Shown in pieces: positions 53,664-63,501 of a DNA stretch of 64,000 nt. The notes below the pieces were generated by a model that saw only the letters and a program-made list of their open reading frames with translations, ran no database searches and was not told the origin of the DNA. Within the stretch, counting starts at the first letter, position 1. Each line of letters opens with the position of its first letter. The translations under genes and the position numbers were made by a program. This DNA is from Verrucomicrobiota bacterium (GTDB taxonomy: Bacteria; Verrucomicrobiota; Kiritimatiellia; CAIQIC01; JAGNIJ01), in the NCBI GenBank assembly GCA_022710725.1, contig JAKLGK010000005.1:92347-156346 (forward strand), read 5' to 3'.

Positions 53664-56600
53664 ATGAAGAGCATGCGCGCCGCGAAGCAGACGATTGTGT
53701 GCTGGGTTCTTTTACTGGCCGTGGCCGCGCCGGCCCTCGGGAACGGCAATGTCTACGTCAGCCGTTTCTGGCACAACCACCAGCCGATCTACTGGCCCGA
53801 GTGGAACGGCAACGGCTCGCAGACCGAGCGCATCCAGTACGCGTGGGACTCGATCGTGCTCAAGGACGGCCAGAAATACGACACCAGCGTGGGGCATCCG
53901 GAGAACAACCTGTCTGACATCTTCGGGGTGGATGACCGGAAGGCGGCCTACCAGGGCCGGCCGCGCGATTCGCTGGCCAACATCAACAGCGCCGGCGGGT
54001 TCGCGATCAGCTACTCGGGTTCGCTGATCGACAACGTGCGCAACCTTGGCGCGAACGGGCAGCTCGGCTACGGCAGCGGCTGGTGGGACGGCAACCGGCA
54101 GGCGCGGAACTGGACCACGCCGTCAGGGGCGCGCCGGCTCGACCTGGTCGGCTTCAACTACCACCACTCCCTCGCGCCGCTGCTGCCGAAGGCGGTCTTC
54201 CGCAAGGAGCTGCAGGTCTTCAAGCAGGCGTGGTGGAAGGCGTGGGGCGGCAACGCCGACTTGAGCGACCACTCGAAGGGCTACTTCCCGACCGAGATGG
54301 CTTTCTCGCACCACATGATCGACGTGCTGGCGGACGAGGGCTACCAGTGGAGCATCGTCGCGAGCCACCACTTGAGCCGCACGTGCCCGACGTACCTGAA
54401 CAGCGCCAACCCGACGGGCTCGTGGAACATCTTTTCCAGCCCGCCGAACCGCGCCGACCGGCTCGGCCCGTCGCCGTCATCCGGCTGGTGGTACAGCGAG
54501 CCGAACCCCGGCAACGCCGCCTGGAACGTGTCCCCGTTCGCCTACCAGCTGCACAAGGTCAAGTACGTGGACCCGGCGACCGGCGCGGAGAAGAGCATCC
54601 TGGTCGTGCCCTCCGACGACGTGTTGAGCTACCGCTATGGATATGCGTCCGAAGGGATCTCGAAGATCCAAACCTACATCTCGCCTTTCGCCACCGACCC
54701 GAGCCACCCGGTGATGGTCATGCCGGCGACGGACGGGGACAACGCGTGGGGCGGCGGGAATTCCTCCTGGATGGAGGCGACGCCGCAGTTCTTCAACGAC
54801 TCCGGCAGCGCGGGCTATCACCAGAGCACCCCGCAGGACTTCTTCAAGGCGTTCAGCAACTCGGCGGACACGGTGCACATCGAGGACGGCGCGTGGATCT
54901 TCCCGGAGATGGACTACGGGTCGCCGTACTTCCTGAAATGGATAGAGCCGCCGGTGAACGCGACGAACCTGCCGGCCTGCTACCCGGGCACGAAGATCGA
55001 CCTGGAGACGCCGGGCTTCGCGCTGAAGTTCTGGAGCTGGGCGCCGGTGATGTCGGGCGCGAACTGGTGCGAGACGGCGGAGCAGATCCTGGCGGACGAG
55101 GGGACGAACGTCCAGCCGTGGAAGATCCAGTGCATCTACGACTGGGACGGCTCGTACACCTCGCCGAACCTCGTCGAGCGCGCGTGGCACGTCTACCTCG
55201 GCGGGCTGGACTCCGGCTTCAACTACTACGGCGGGCTGGGCAACGACGACGAGGTCAAGCAGTCGCTGGCGACGGCGCGCGCGATCGGGCTGCTGCAGAC
55301 CTGGGTCAACGCGCGGATCGCGAACGACCGCACCGCGCCGACCGTGCTCAAGCCGCAGCGCTTCCCGTACAACCCGGGCTGGTACACCTTCGGCTGGTTC
55401 AACAACATCCCGAGCGACACCCGCTTCCTCAAGAAGATGGGCTCGGAGTTCTACATCTGGACGCACGCCTACGACGTCTCCGGCATCACGAGCATCGTCG
55501 CCAAGGTCCGGCTGGACAACGACGGCGCGAACTCGATGGCGAACAACCAGAACGAGACGTACGCGGGCGGCTCGGACGTCGGCTCGTGGATCAGCGTGCC
55601 GATGACCAAGCGCGTCCTGCCGAACACGCGGAGCGCGCTCAACGCCGCGGCGGCGAACGGGCAGATCGACTATTTCGTAACCGCCCCCTACATCGCGGAT
55701 TACTACTTCGCCAAGATCACCTCGGCCAGCGTCCCGAACTTCCGCGGCAAGCTGCTGGACTACTACATCGAGGCCGTGGACACGCGCGGCAACACCAACC
55801 GGACGGACATCCAGCAGGTCTACGTCGAGGACGACGGCGGGGGCGGCGTGGCGTCCTACGCCACGTTCTCCGACGACCCGCGCGATTGCGCGCCGCTGGC
55901 GGTGACCTTCAGCGCGACGGGCGGCGTCCTGCAGGGCGTGAGCCCGGTCTACCAGCAGATCAGCTTCGACAGCGGCACGAACTGGGCCCGCTATCTGATG
56001 ACCAGCGCCGGCAACAACCTGTGGGTGTGCACGAACACGGCGCCGGACAACGCGCCGAGCGCGCTGGTCTGGTTCGAGAACTCGGCCGGCACGGTGGTGG
56101 ACAGCAACAACGGGCTCAACTGGTACACGGCGATCCGCGACTGCGACGAACCGACGGGCCCCGGCGCCGCCGAGACCGCCCCGCCCAGCCCGACCGGGTG
56201 CGACCCCGTTCGCATCGTCTACCATCCCAACGGCGGCGAGTTGAAGGACGTGTCCCCCGTGCACGTTCACGTCGGCTACAACGGGTGGCAGGGCGTGATC
56301 CTGCCGAACCCGGCCATGACCCAGTCCAACGCCAACACGTGGGTCTACACGTACACGCCGCCGGCAGGGACCTACCAGATCGACGTGGTGTTCAACGACG
56401 GCGGCGGCGACTCGGGCGTCTGGGACAACCATGACGGCGCGGACTGGCACTTCAACGTCAGCGGCTGCGCCGGCCTCGCGGAGGGCGTCGTGATCACCAA
56501 CCCGGCCGGCGACTCGCTCACGGTCACCACGTCCGTCGCCACGATCGGCGGCACGGCGGGCGCGGGGATCGCCGGGCACCTGAAGTGGACCAACGCCCTC

Positions 56601-57827
56601 ACGGGCGGCACGGGCTCGCTGGCCGTCGCGTCCAGTTGGACCATCGCCTCCATCCCCGTCGGCGACGGCACGAACCTGATCACCGTGGTCGGCAGCAACA
56701 CGTCCGGGCAGGTGGTCACGAAGGCCTCCGACGCGGCGGACGCGTCGGCCTACGATCCGGCCTGGGACAGCGGCGACAACGCGGGCACGGGCTTCGGCGC
56801 GTGGACGCTCTACGCCGAGGGCGCGAACGCGGGCCATTTCCGGGCGACGAAGACCGGCAACCCGACGCTGACGATCGGCAACTACGCGTGGGGCCTGTGG
56901 GCCAACAGCCAGCAGATGGCCGAGGGCTCCCGGGCGTTCAGCAACGCCGTCGCGGTGGGCGACTCCCTCTCGTTCAAGTTCCAGAACGGCGGCGTGGACG
57001 GCACGGGGACGTACGGCTCCAGCGTGGGCGTCGCCATCCAGAACGCGGCTACCAACGACCTGCTGCGGTTCCTGTTCGCCGGCGGGCAGGCCAACTACAC
57101 CCTGGCCGACAGCACGGGCGACCGGAACACGGGCCTCGGGTGGACGAGTAACGGCTTGAGCATCACGCTGCGGATGACCAACACGACGGGCTACGTGCTG
57201 ACCGTGCACCCGTACGGCAGCGCGACGAGCACGTTCACCGGGACGCTCATCAGCCAGGCGGACAGCGCGATCCGGCGCGTGCGCGTGTGGAATTATAATT
57301 CCGGCGTCAACGGCGAGAACAACGAGGGCCGCAACTTCTACGTCAATGACCTGCGCGTGCAGGAGGTCCAGTCCCTCGTGGTCGTCACCGGCGACACGGT
57401 GCGGATCGTGCGCGCGTCGGACGGCAACGGTGACGGCCTGCCGGACTGGTGGCAGATCGAGCACTGGGGCTCCGCGGGCGATCCGGACGCCGCGCCCGGC
57501 GCGGACCCGGACGAGGACGGCTTCACCAACGAGCAGGAGTACCGTCTGGGTACGGATCCGGAGGAGAAATCCTCCGGGCTGGTCCTTCGCAACGGCGTTG
57601 TGCTGAACGGCCAGTATCCGCAGATCAACTGGATCAGCGTGGGCGGACGGGTATATAGTTTGCAGGTGTCGACGAACCTGCTGGATCCGGAAGGCGGGTT
57701 CGTGCAATTCCAGGAAGTGACCGAGACGGCGGCGGATGGCGTGGAGACCAACCGGTCGGCCACGCATAATTTGCCGCTGCCGGCGAGCGGGGCCAGGCAT
57801 TACAGGGTCCGGTTGCTGTCGCCGTAA
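53664..57827 (+). CDS. Secreted multidomain GH57 starch-active enzyme
   Basis: 1387 residues with a signal peptide ending near LAVAAPALG. The GH57 barrel (about 28-600) opens with FWHNHQPIYWPEWNG (His37, His39). It has the probable nucleophile in KGYFPTEMAF (Glu211) and an acidic site in VMPATDGDNAWGGG (Asp357/Asp359). Two CBM25/26-like starch-binding domains follow (about 730-830 and 850-935). Next are an Ig-like domain (about 938-1020), a beta-rich domain shared with the GH13 and LRR proteins (about 1025-1240), calcium repeats (DGNGDGLPDWWQIEHWGS, about 1250-1310) and the shared tail (RVYSLQVSTNLLDPEGGF to HYRVRLLSP). GH57 enzymes are usually amylases, pullulanases or branching enzymes. Adjacent to a secreted GH13. 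Confidence 0.9.
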   Translation: MKSMRAAKQTIVCWVLLLAVAAPALGNGNVYVSRFWHNHQPIYWPEWNGNGSQTERIQYAWDSIVLKDGQKYDTSVGHPENNLSDIFGVDDRKAAYQGRPRDSLANINSAGGFAISYSGSLIDNVRNLGANGQLGYGSGWWDGNRQARNWTTPSGARRLDLVGFNYHHSLAPLLPKAVFRKELQVFKQAWWKAWGGNADLSDHSKGYFPTEMAFSHHMIDVLADEGYQWSIVASHHLSRTCPTYLNSANPTGSWNIFSSPPNRADRLGPSPSSGWWYSEPNPGNAAWNVSPFAYQLHKVKYVDPATGAEKSILVVPSDDVLSYRYGYASEGISKIQTYISPFATDPSHPVMVMPATDGDNAWGGGNSSWMEATPQFFNDSGSAGYHQSTPQDFFKAFSNSADTVHIEDGAWIFPEMDYGSPYFLKWIEPPVNATNLPACYPGTKIDLETPGFALKFWSWAPVMSGANWCETAEQILADEGTNVQPWKIQCIYDWDGSYTSPNLVERAWHVYLGGLDSGFNYYGGLGNDDEVKQSLATARAIGLLQTWVNARIANDRTAPTVLKPQRFPYNPGWYTFGWFNNIPSDTRFLKKMGSEFYIWTHAYDVSGITSIVAKVRLDNDGANSMANNQNETYAGGSDVGSWISVPMTKRVLPNTRSALNAAAANGQIDYFVTAPYIADYYFAKITSASVPNFRGKLLDYYIEAVDTRGNTNRTDIQQVYVEDDGGGGVASYATFSDDPRDCAPLAVTFSATGGVLQGVSPVYQQISFDSGTNWARYLMTSAGNNLWVCTNTAPDNAPSALVWFENSAGTVVDSNNGLNWYTAIRDCDEPTGPGAAETAPPSPTGCDPVRIVYHPNGGELKDVSPVHVHVGYNGWQGVILPNPAMTQSNANTWVYTYTPPAGTYQIDVVFNDGGGDSGVWDNHDGADWHFNVSGCAGLAEGVVITNPAGDSLTVTTSVATIGGTAGAGIAGHLKWTNALTGGTGSLAVASSWTIASIPVGDGTNLITVVGSNTSGQVVTKASDAADASAYDPAWDSGDNAGTGFGAWTLYAEGANAGHFRATKTGNPTLTIGNYAWGLWANSQQMAEGSRAFSNAVAVGDSLSFKFQNGGVDGTGTYGSSVGVAIQNAATNDLLRFLFAGGQANYTLADSTGDRNTGLGWTSNGLSITLRMTNTTGYVLTVHPYGSATSTFTGTLISQADSAIRRVRVWNYNSGVNGENNEGRNFYVNDLRVQEVQSLVVVTGDTVRIVRASDGNGDGLPDWWQIEHWGSAGDPDAAPGADPDEDGFTNEQEYRLGTDPEEKSSGLVLRNGVVLNGQYPQINWISVGGRVYSLQVSTNLLDPEGGFVQFQEVTETAADGVETNRSATHNLPLPASGARHYRVRLLSP

Positions 57828-57844
57828 TATAGTGCAGATAAATA

Positions 57845-57933
57845 GGTAGGGCGCGTTGGCCAAACGCGCCGGGATCGGCGGCTTCCGCCTTCGCGCGTTA
57901 CGCTTCGGCGGACAAGCGAGCCAAGCCGCCCTG
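57845..57933. repeat. REP-like double hairpin between the GH57 and GH13 genes
   Basis: Starts GGTAGGGCGCG, with a GGCGCGTTTGGCC-type hairpin, then GGCGGCTT...AAGCCGCC arms. It is a diverged relative of the element at 11366-11421, in the opposite order. It lies just after the GH57 stop. Confidence 0.65.
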
Positions 57934-58006
57934 CTCGGAAAAAGCTCTATACAGATTTTGGTAAAACGGTTAACTTAAACACGATCTTATAATCAAGGAG
58001 ACCGCA

Positions 58007-61000
58007 ATGAGCAGAAGCACGATCCGAATTCCGTGGGTCATGGCGGCGGTGATGCTCGTCGCCGCGAGCGCCTGGGCGGCGCCATACATGTCGGTCAACG
58101 GCGCCAACGGCGACTACCTGACGGTGCATTACTACATCGACGAGCCGACGGATTCCGAGACGGTGTACGTCGATTTCTACCCGAACGAAGCCAACGTCAC
58201 CAAGGCGCAGATCTGGCACAACGTCAGCCGCCGCGACCGCGCGACGCTGGGCGACCAGGACGCGACGAGCGATCCCGGGCCCGATCCCGCCGGCACGAAC
58301 TACTTCGTCGCGACCACCATGACGGCGGGCGAGGGCGGCAAGTGGTACGCGTCGCTGCCTGCGAACAAGACCGGCGCCTACCGCCTGAACTGCCGCTACA
58401 AGGTCTCCGGCGACGCGAACTGGCGCTGGGCCGGCGTCCGCGATACGGCCGTCGTGGTCTCCCCGAAGAAGGCCCGCGACGTCATCCTCTACGAACTGCA
58501 GGCGAACGTCATCAACGCGTCCGGCGATTCCGAAGGCACGCGCAGCACGTTCGAGGACTTCCTGAACCCGACGAACTACGCCAACCTGAATCACTTCACC
58601 TCGATCGGCGTGAACACGCTCTGGATCCAGCCGATCCATCCCATCGGCGACCACTACTGCGTGTCCAGCGACCCGGGCAGCCCGTACTCGATCCAGAACA
58701 TGTGGGAGGTGGCGCCGCACCACAGCCGCGGCAACACGCGCGCCGCCTCGATGGTGGCGTTCTCCAACTTCGCGGCGGCCGCCAAGGCCCAGGGCCTGGA
58801 TTTCTTCTTCGACACGATCTTCAACCACACCTCGTGGGACGCCGAGATCGGGCGCGACCCGGCCAATCCGAACAACCCGGCGGGCAACCCGTCGGCCAAG
58901 ATCAAGGACACCTTGCCGCAGTGGTACTCGCGCTACGTGTCCACCGACCTGCCGTGCGGCGAGTATTCCTACAACCAGAGCCTCTTCCAGTACTGGCTGC
59001 CGGCGACATCCTCGAGCCAGATCGGCCCCGCTCCGGCCGAGCGCAGCGATTTCGGGAAGTGGCCGGATGTGGCGGACCTCTACTGGGGCACCTATCCCGC
59101 GCTGTCCAATCCGCAGACCGACACCGACAGCTACTGGGATCCCAACGCCACGGGCGCGGACGTGAAGCGCATGGTCGAGTACTTCGCGTACTTCGGGAAG
59201 TACTGGATCGAGAAGTCGGGCGGCGCGCTGGGCGGCTTCCGCTGCGACTACGCGCAGGGCCTGCCCCCGCAGGCCTGGGAGTACATCATCAACAAGACGC
59301 GCCAGAGCAAGTGGGACTTTATCTTCATGGCGGAGTCGCTGGACGGCGGCAACGTCTCCAAGCGCGCCGGGCGGCACGTGGACATCATCAACCAGAACTG
59401 GGTCTGGCAGGTGCTGGGCGGCGGCGGCAACACGAGCGGCATGCGCGGCGTCATCGACGGCACCAAGACCGACTACGGGTACGCGGGCATCATGCGCGGC
59501 CTGATCAACCACGACCAGAGCGCGCCGGCGGACAAGTGGTACACGTTCTCGCGCTACGCGGTGGGCGCGGTGGTGGATGGGGCGCCGCAGATGTACCAGG
59601 GCCAGGAACTCGGGTACACGGACCACTGGGGCTTCTCGCAGTTCCGCAACCAGTTCGACCGGTGGATTCCGAACATCCTGATCTGGCACAACATGCTGAC
59701 GCTGTGGCATAACCGCGACAACGTCCTGCAGGGCGCCTACAGCCGCGTCAACAAGGGCCGCCAGCGCAACATCGCCAGCCGCCTGCACGACCAGTGGTAC
59801 CTCAACCGCACCGGCGGGGCAGGCACCCACGAGCAGATCTTCTCCGTGCTGAAGTACGAGGGCAGCAAGTACGGCTGGGACCCGGCCCACCAGAACGTGG
59901 TGCTCTCGTTCGTCAACCTGACTCCGTGGACCGGCCAGTCCGGCACGTTCAACCTCGCCGAGGTGACGGCGATCTACCTGAACCCCACGCGCTATTACAA
60001 CATCAAGAACCTCTGCGCCGACGATCCCGACGCCTACCTCTGGGCCGCGCCGGGCAAGACGGGCCAGGAACTGATCAACAGCGGCATCTATATCAACATG
60101 CCGGCCGACGGCAACGGCAACCCGGAGACGGCCTTCGTCCAGATGCTCAAGCTCGAGGAGCACGGGGGCGGTGGCGGCGGCGACACGTCCTCCGTCGCGT
60201 GGGTGGGCAACACGGTGCACAGCCCCACGAACGGGGCCATCGAGTCGAGTTCCAGCATCACGGTTTACACCGAGTCGTATCCCACCAACGCGGCCGTGTC
60301 CGGCGACGTGGTCTACACGTCCAACGGCGGAACCACCTGGACCAACAAGGCCCTGGTCAAGGGCGCCGTGGTCGGCCAGAACGATTCCTGGACCTGCAAC
60401 CTGGGCGCGTTCGGCGCGTGCAAGACCATCCAGTATGCCATCGTCATGCGCGACGCGAACACCAACGAGGAGTGGGACAGCAACAACGACAACGACTACT
60501 TCGCCTACGTGAACTGCCCGACGGTCACGCTGTCCAACGTCAACCACACGCCGGGGAACGGCTACATCACGCCGAGCGACGGGATCGTGGTGTATGTCGA
60601 AACAGCGCCGCTGTTCCTGGCGGTCACCGGCGCCGTGGCGTACCAGGTGAACGGCGGGAACTGGACCAACAAGGGCCTGACGTACGGCGGCGCGGCCGGC
60701 CAGGCCCTGAACCGCAACTGGTGGACCTGCAACCTCGGCGCCTACCCGGCCTGCTCGACCGTCCGCTACGCCGTGGTGGCGTTTGACGCGGCCACCAACG
60801 AGTTCTGGGCCAACAACAACACGGCCGATTACTGGGCTTATGTGAACTGCTACGACCTGGCCATCACCAACCCGCCGACGGACACGCAAGTGGCCAACGG
60901 GGTGACCACCTACACGCTCAAGGGCAAGGCCTACGGCAACCTGGCCGGCCAGTTGAGCTGGACCAACCAGGCCACCGGCGCCACGGGCGTCCTCGCGACG

Positions 61001-62146
61001 GCGGCCTCGTGGAGCGTCGCGGATATCCCGCTGGCCACCGGCGCCAACGTGATCGCCGTCAGCGGCGCCTACACCTCCTCCGCGCAGGAAACCGTGGCTT
61101 GGGACAACCCGACCAACGCGTCCTACAACAGTGGCTGGACGAACAACTCGAACGGCGGCTCGGGCCTCGGGGCCTGGGCGCTGACCGCCGGCGCCAATGC
61201 GGGCCAGTTCCGAGCCACCTTGGCCGACGGGACCAACATGAGCGTGGACGCCGCGGGCTGGGGCATGTGGGCGCACACGGACTCGGCCTCGGATGCGATC
61301 CGGAACTTCAACAGCGCTCTGGCCGCGGGCGATTCGTTCAGCCTGCGCTGGGACAACAACTGGGTCGACGATGATCCCCAGGGCTCCGTGGGCTTCGCCC
61401 TGCAGAACTCGACCAACGGGAACCGGTTCGAGTTCATGTTCATCGGCGGCGGAACCAACTACGTGATCAACGACAGCACGTCCAGCCGGCATACCGGCAT
61501 TCCGTGGACCGGCGACGGGCTGAACATCACGTTCGCCCTGACCGGCGCCGACGCGTACCGGCTGACCGTGGGGGCGACCATCCTGACGGGCACGCTGGCC
61601 CACGCGGGAACGTCCATCAGCAAGTTCAAGTCCTGGAACTGGCGGTCCGGCTCCGGCTGGCAGTATAACCTCTACCTGGGCGACATGCGGGTGACCCGCG
61701 CGTCAACCGGCACCACGCCGATCAGCGACTCGGTCACCATCACCCGCGAGGGCAACCCCGACGACCCGGACATCGACGGCGACGGGATTCCCAATGACTG
61801 GGAGACGGAGCATTTCCTCGGTCCGACCAACGCCAACGCCGGGGCCATGGCCGCTAACGGGGTCAACACGGTGATGGAGACCTACATTGCCGGCATTGAT
61901 CCGAACAACCCGGAGGCGTTCTGGAAAGTCAGCCCCGCCGGCGTGCCGGCCGTCGGCCTCCAGGTTACTTGGCCGTCGCTCACGGGCCGCGTCTACCAAT
62001 TGGATCGGGCGACCGACCTGGTCGCCGGGTTCTCGGAACTGGACAGCAACATCGAGGCCGATCCGCCGGTGAACACCTACCACGACGCCACCGCCACGAA
62101 CCCGACGCCGTACTTCTACCGGGTCCAGGCGGAAATCGCGCCGTAG
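58007..62146 (+). CDS. Secreted multidomain GH13 alpha-amylase-family enzyme
   Basis: 1379 residues, signal peptide ending AASAWA. An N-terminal beta domain (about 26-155) precedes a GH13 barrel with DTIFNH (Asp269-His274), nucleophile GFRCDYAQ (Asp414), acid/base FMAESLDG (Glu443) and INHDQSAP (Asp503), so all catalytic residues are present. Two tandem CBM25/26-like domains follow (about 725-838 and 840-945), then an Ig-like domain (about 948-1025), the shared beta-rich domain (about 1028-1235), a calcium repeat (DDPDIDGDGIPNDWETEHFL) and the shared tail (RVYQLDRATDLVAGFSELDS to FYRVQAEIAP). AAGGAG precedes the ATG. Probably cuts alpha-glucan outside the cell with the GH57 enzyme. Confidence 0.93.
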   Translation: MSRSTIRIPWVMAAVMLVAASAWAAPYMSVNGANGDYLTVHYYIDEPTDSETVYVDFYPNEANVTKAQIWHNVSRRDRATLGDQDATSDPGPDPAGTNYFVATTMTAGEGGKWYASLPANKTGAYRLNCRYKVSGDANWRWAGVRDTAVVVSPKKARDVILYELQANVINASGDSEGTRSTFEDFLNPTNYANLNHFTSIGVNTLWIQPIHPIGDHYCVSSDPGSPYSIQNMWEVAPHHSRGNTRAASMVAFSNFAAAAKAQGLDFFFDTIFNHTSWDAEIGRDPANPNNPAGNPSAKIKDTLPQWYSRYVSTDLPCGEYSYNQSLFQYWLPATSSSQIGPAPAERSDFGKWPDVADLYWGTYPALSNPQTDTDSYWDPNATGADVKRMVEYFAYFGKYWIEKSGGALGGFRCDYAQGLPPQAWEYIINKTRQSKWDFIFMAESLDGGNVSKRAGRHVDIINQNWVWQVLGGGGNTSGMRGVIDGTKTDYGYAGIMRGLINHDQSAPADKWYTFSRYAVGAVVDGAPQMYQGQELGYTDHWGFSQFRNQFDRWIPNILIWHNMLTLWHNRDNVLQGAYSRVNKGRQRNIASRLHDQWYLNRTGGAGTHEQIFSVLKYEGSKYGWDPAHQNVVLSFVNLTPWTGQSGTFNLAEVTAIYLNPTRYYNIKNLCADDPDAYLWAAPGKTGQELINSGIYINMPADGNGNPETAFVQMLKLEEHGGGGGGDTSSVAWVGNTVHSPTNGAIESSSSITVYTESYPTNAAVSGDVVYTSNGGTTWTNKALVKGAVVGQNDSWTCNLGAFGACKTIQYAIVMRDANTNEEWDSNNDNDYFAYVNCPTVTLSNVNHTPGNGYITPSDGIVVYVETAPLFLAVTGAVAYQVNGGNWTNKGLTYGGAAGQALNRNWWTCNLGAYPACSTVRYAVVAFDAATNEFWANNNTADYWAYVNCYDLAITNPPTDTQVANGVTTYTLKGKAYGNLAGQLSWTNQATGATGVLATAASWSVADIPLATGANVIAVSGAYTSSAQETVAWDNPTNASYNSGWTNNSNGGSGLGAWALTAGANAGQFRATLADGTNMSVDAAGWGMWAHTDSASDAIRNFNSALAAGDSFSLRWDNNWVDDDPQGSVGFALQNSTNGNRFEFMFIGGGTNYVINDSTSSRHTGIPWTGDGLNITFALTGADAYRLTVGATILTGTLAHAGTSISKFKSWNWRSGSGWQYNLYLGDMRVTRASTGTTPISDSVTITREGNPDDPDIDGDGIPNDWETEHFLGPTNANAGAMAANGVNTVMETYIAGIDPNNPEAFWKVSPAGVPAVGLQVTWPSLTGRVYQLDRATDLVAGFSELDSNIEADPPVNTYHDATATNPTPYFYRVQAEIAP

Positions 62147-62209
62147 CTTGGCGGCGAAGGATCCCGGGGCGCCCGCGCGCCCCGGGACGGCCCGTCCGGG
62201 TTTCGTGTA

Positions 62210-63184
62210 ATGAAACTGGCGCCCATCATTTCGCGGTTTCTGCTGCTCGCGGTCCTGGCGGTTCGTCCTGTTGCCGCCGAATCCCTCGCCACTTCGGCGG
62301 GGCCCTTGGGCTGCGCGGCGCCGGAGTACTTCTTCGGCTGGGCGGACAACCGCACGCGGGTCGACCATGTCTTCGTCCTCGAAAACCGGACCAACCAGGC
62401 GTTGACCGTGCGGATCATGGATCCGGACCCGGCGCCGACGGTGGCGCGGGAGTTGGTGCTGGCGCCGGACTCGAGAGCCCAGGTCAACCTCGGCTTTTCG
62501 CCGCGGGGCCTGAAGGGGGAAGTGACCAAGGATTTCGCCGTGGAACTGCCCGATTTCCCCGGGCAGGCCCTGACCTTGCGTTTCCGGGGCGAGGCGCGGC
62601 AGGCCCTGCAGTTGGAGCCCGAGCGCGTGGCCTTCGGGACGATCCCCGTGGACGCCGCTGTGACCCAGTCCGTCGTGCTCACGTTCAACACCAGCTGGCC
62701 CCTTAAACTGCACGAGGCGCAGAGTTCCTCGGCTGCGGTCCGCGCCGCGGCGGGGCCCAACGAGTCCGGGCCGGGCTACCGGATCGCCGTGAGCACCGTG
62801 CCGCCGCTTCCCGTCGGCGCGTTGAGCGGGACCGTGCGGGTGCTGACGGACGACCCCATGCAGCGGGACCTCGAGATTCCCGTTTCGGCGGCGGTGGAAC
62901 TGCCGCTTCGTGTCGAGCCCCGCGAACTGGTGGTCCCGGCCGACGGCGTGATCACGGGCGAACTGCGGGTGGTCGTGCAGTCACCGTTCCGGGCCTTCGC
63001 GGTGCAGGAGGCCATCGCTCCGCCGTCCCTGGAGACTTCCATCTCGGGGGAGGGGCCGGCGGCCTATGCGATCACACTCCGGCCGGTCCCGGGCGCCGTG
63101 GTGTCCGGCGACGCCTACCTGCGGATCCGCACCGATGTCGCGGCGCAGTCGGACCTCCTCGTGCCGTTCCGGCGCGCCGAATAA
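62210..63184 (+). CDS. Secreted DUF1573-domain protein
   Basis: A 324-residue exported protein with a signal peptide (MKLAPIISRFLLLAVLAVRPVAA). The first domain (EYFFGWADNRTRVDHVFVLE, then NRTNQALTVRIMDPDPAPTV) fits DUF1573, an Ig-like fold common in secreted proteins of PVC bacteria and Bacteroidota. Two further strand-rich segments (VAFGTIPVDAAVTQSVVLTF, LSGTVRVLTDDPMQRDLEIP) look like repeats of the same fold. Role unknown. It follows the GH13 gene by 63 nt and may share its transcript. Confidence 0.82.
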   Translation: MKLAPIISRFLLLAVLAVRPVAAESLATSAGPLGCAAPEYFFGWADNRTRVDHVFVLENRTNQALTVRIMDPDPAPTVARELVLAPDSRAQVNLGFSPRGLKGEVTKDFAVELPDFPGQALTLRFRGEARQALQLEPERVAFGTIPVDAAVTQSVVLTFNTSWPLKLHEAQSSSAAVRAAAGPNESGPGYRIAVSTVPPLPVGALSGTVRVLTDDPMQRDLEIPVSAAVELPLRVEPRELVVPADGVITGELRVVVQSPFRAFAVQEAIAPPSLETSISGEGPAAYAITLRPVPGAVVSGDAYLRIRTDVAAQSDLLVPFRRAE

Positions 63185-63501
63185 CGGCGTTCAAGGCCGC
63201 CTCCGTGCGGATAAAAATAACGCTTGCGCTCACCCTCCTTTTTGATACGTTCAATACAAATTGAACGTTCGCCCCGGGACGTGACGGGGACGAAGTCCGC
63301 CGGGACCGGAAAAAAAGAAGGCGCAAGGGGCGCCAAGATGGCCCAGAAGTTGAACCGCAGAGGGCGCAGAGGAGCGCAGAGGGGGCAGGCTCCTGATGCG
63401 TTCACCCGCTTCCCCATCGGTTTTCTACTCCGCGAACCTCCGTGTCCTCCGTGGTGATTCCTTCCTTTGCGTTCTTTGCGCCTTCAGTTCGTTGTTGAAA
63501 T
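63185..63501. other. Spacer with an inverted repeat and an intergenic repeat array
   Basis: No gene seen. A palindrome GTTCAAT-ACAA-ATTGAAC lies at 63249-63266. From about 63350 to 63390 are CGCAGAGGG-like units. From about 63430 to 63480 is the complement style (CCTCCGTGTCCTCCGTGGT, then CTTTGCGTTCTTTGCGCC). This pair resembles the common intergenic ACCACGGAGGACACGGAGG repeat. Confidence 0.6.
63249..63266. promoter_or_regulatory. Possible operator upstream of the GbsR/MarR-type gene
   Basis: The 7-bp arms GTTCAAT and ATTGAAC flank ACAA. MarR-superfamily dimers bind such palindromes, and the nearest rightward gene encodes one. It is 236 bp from that start codon, so the link is weak. Confidence 0.3.
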
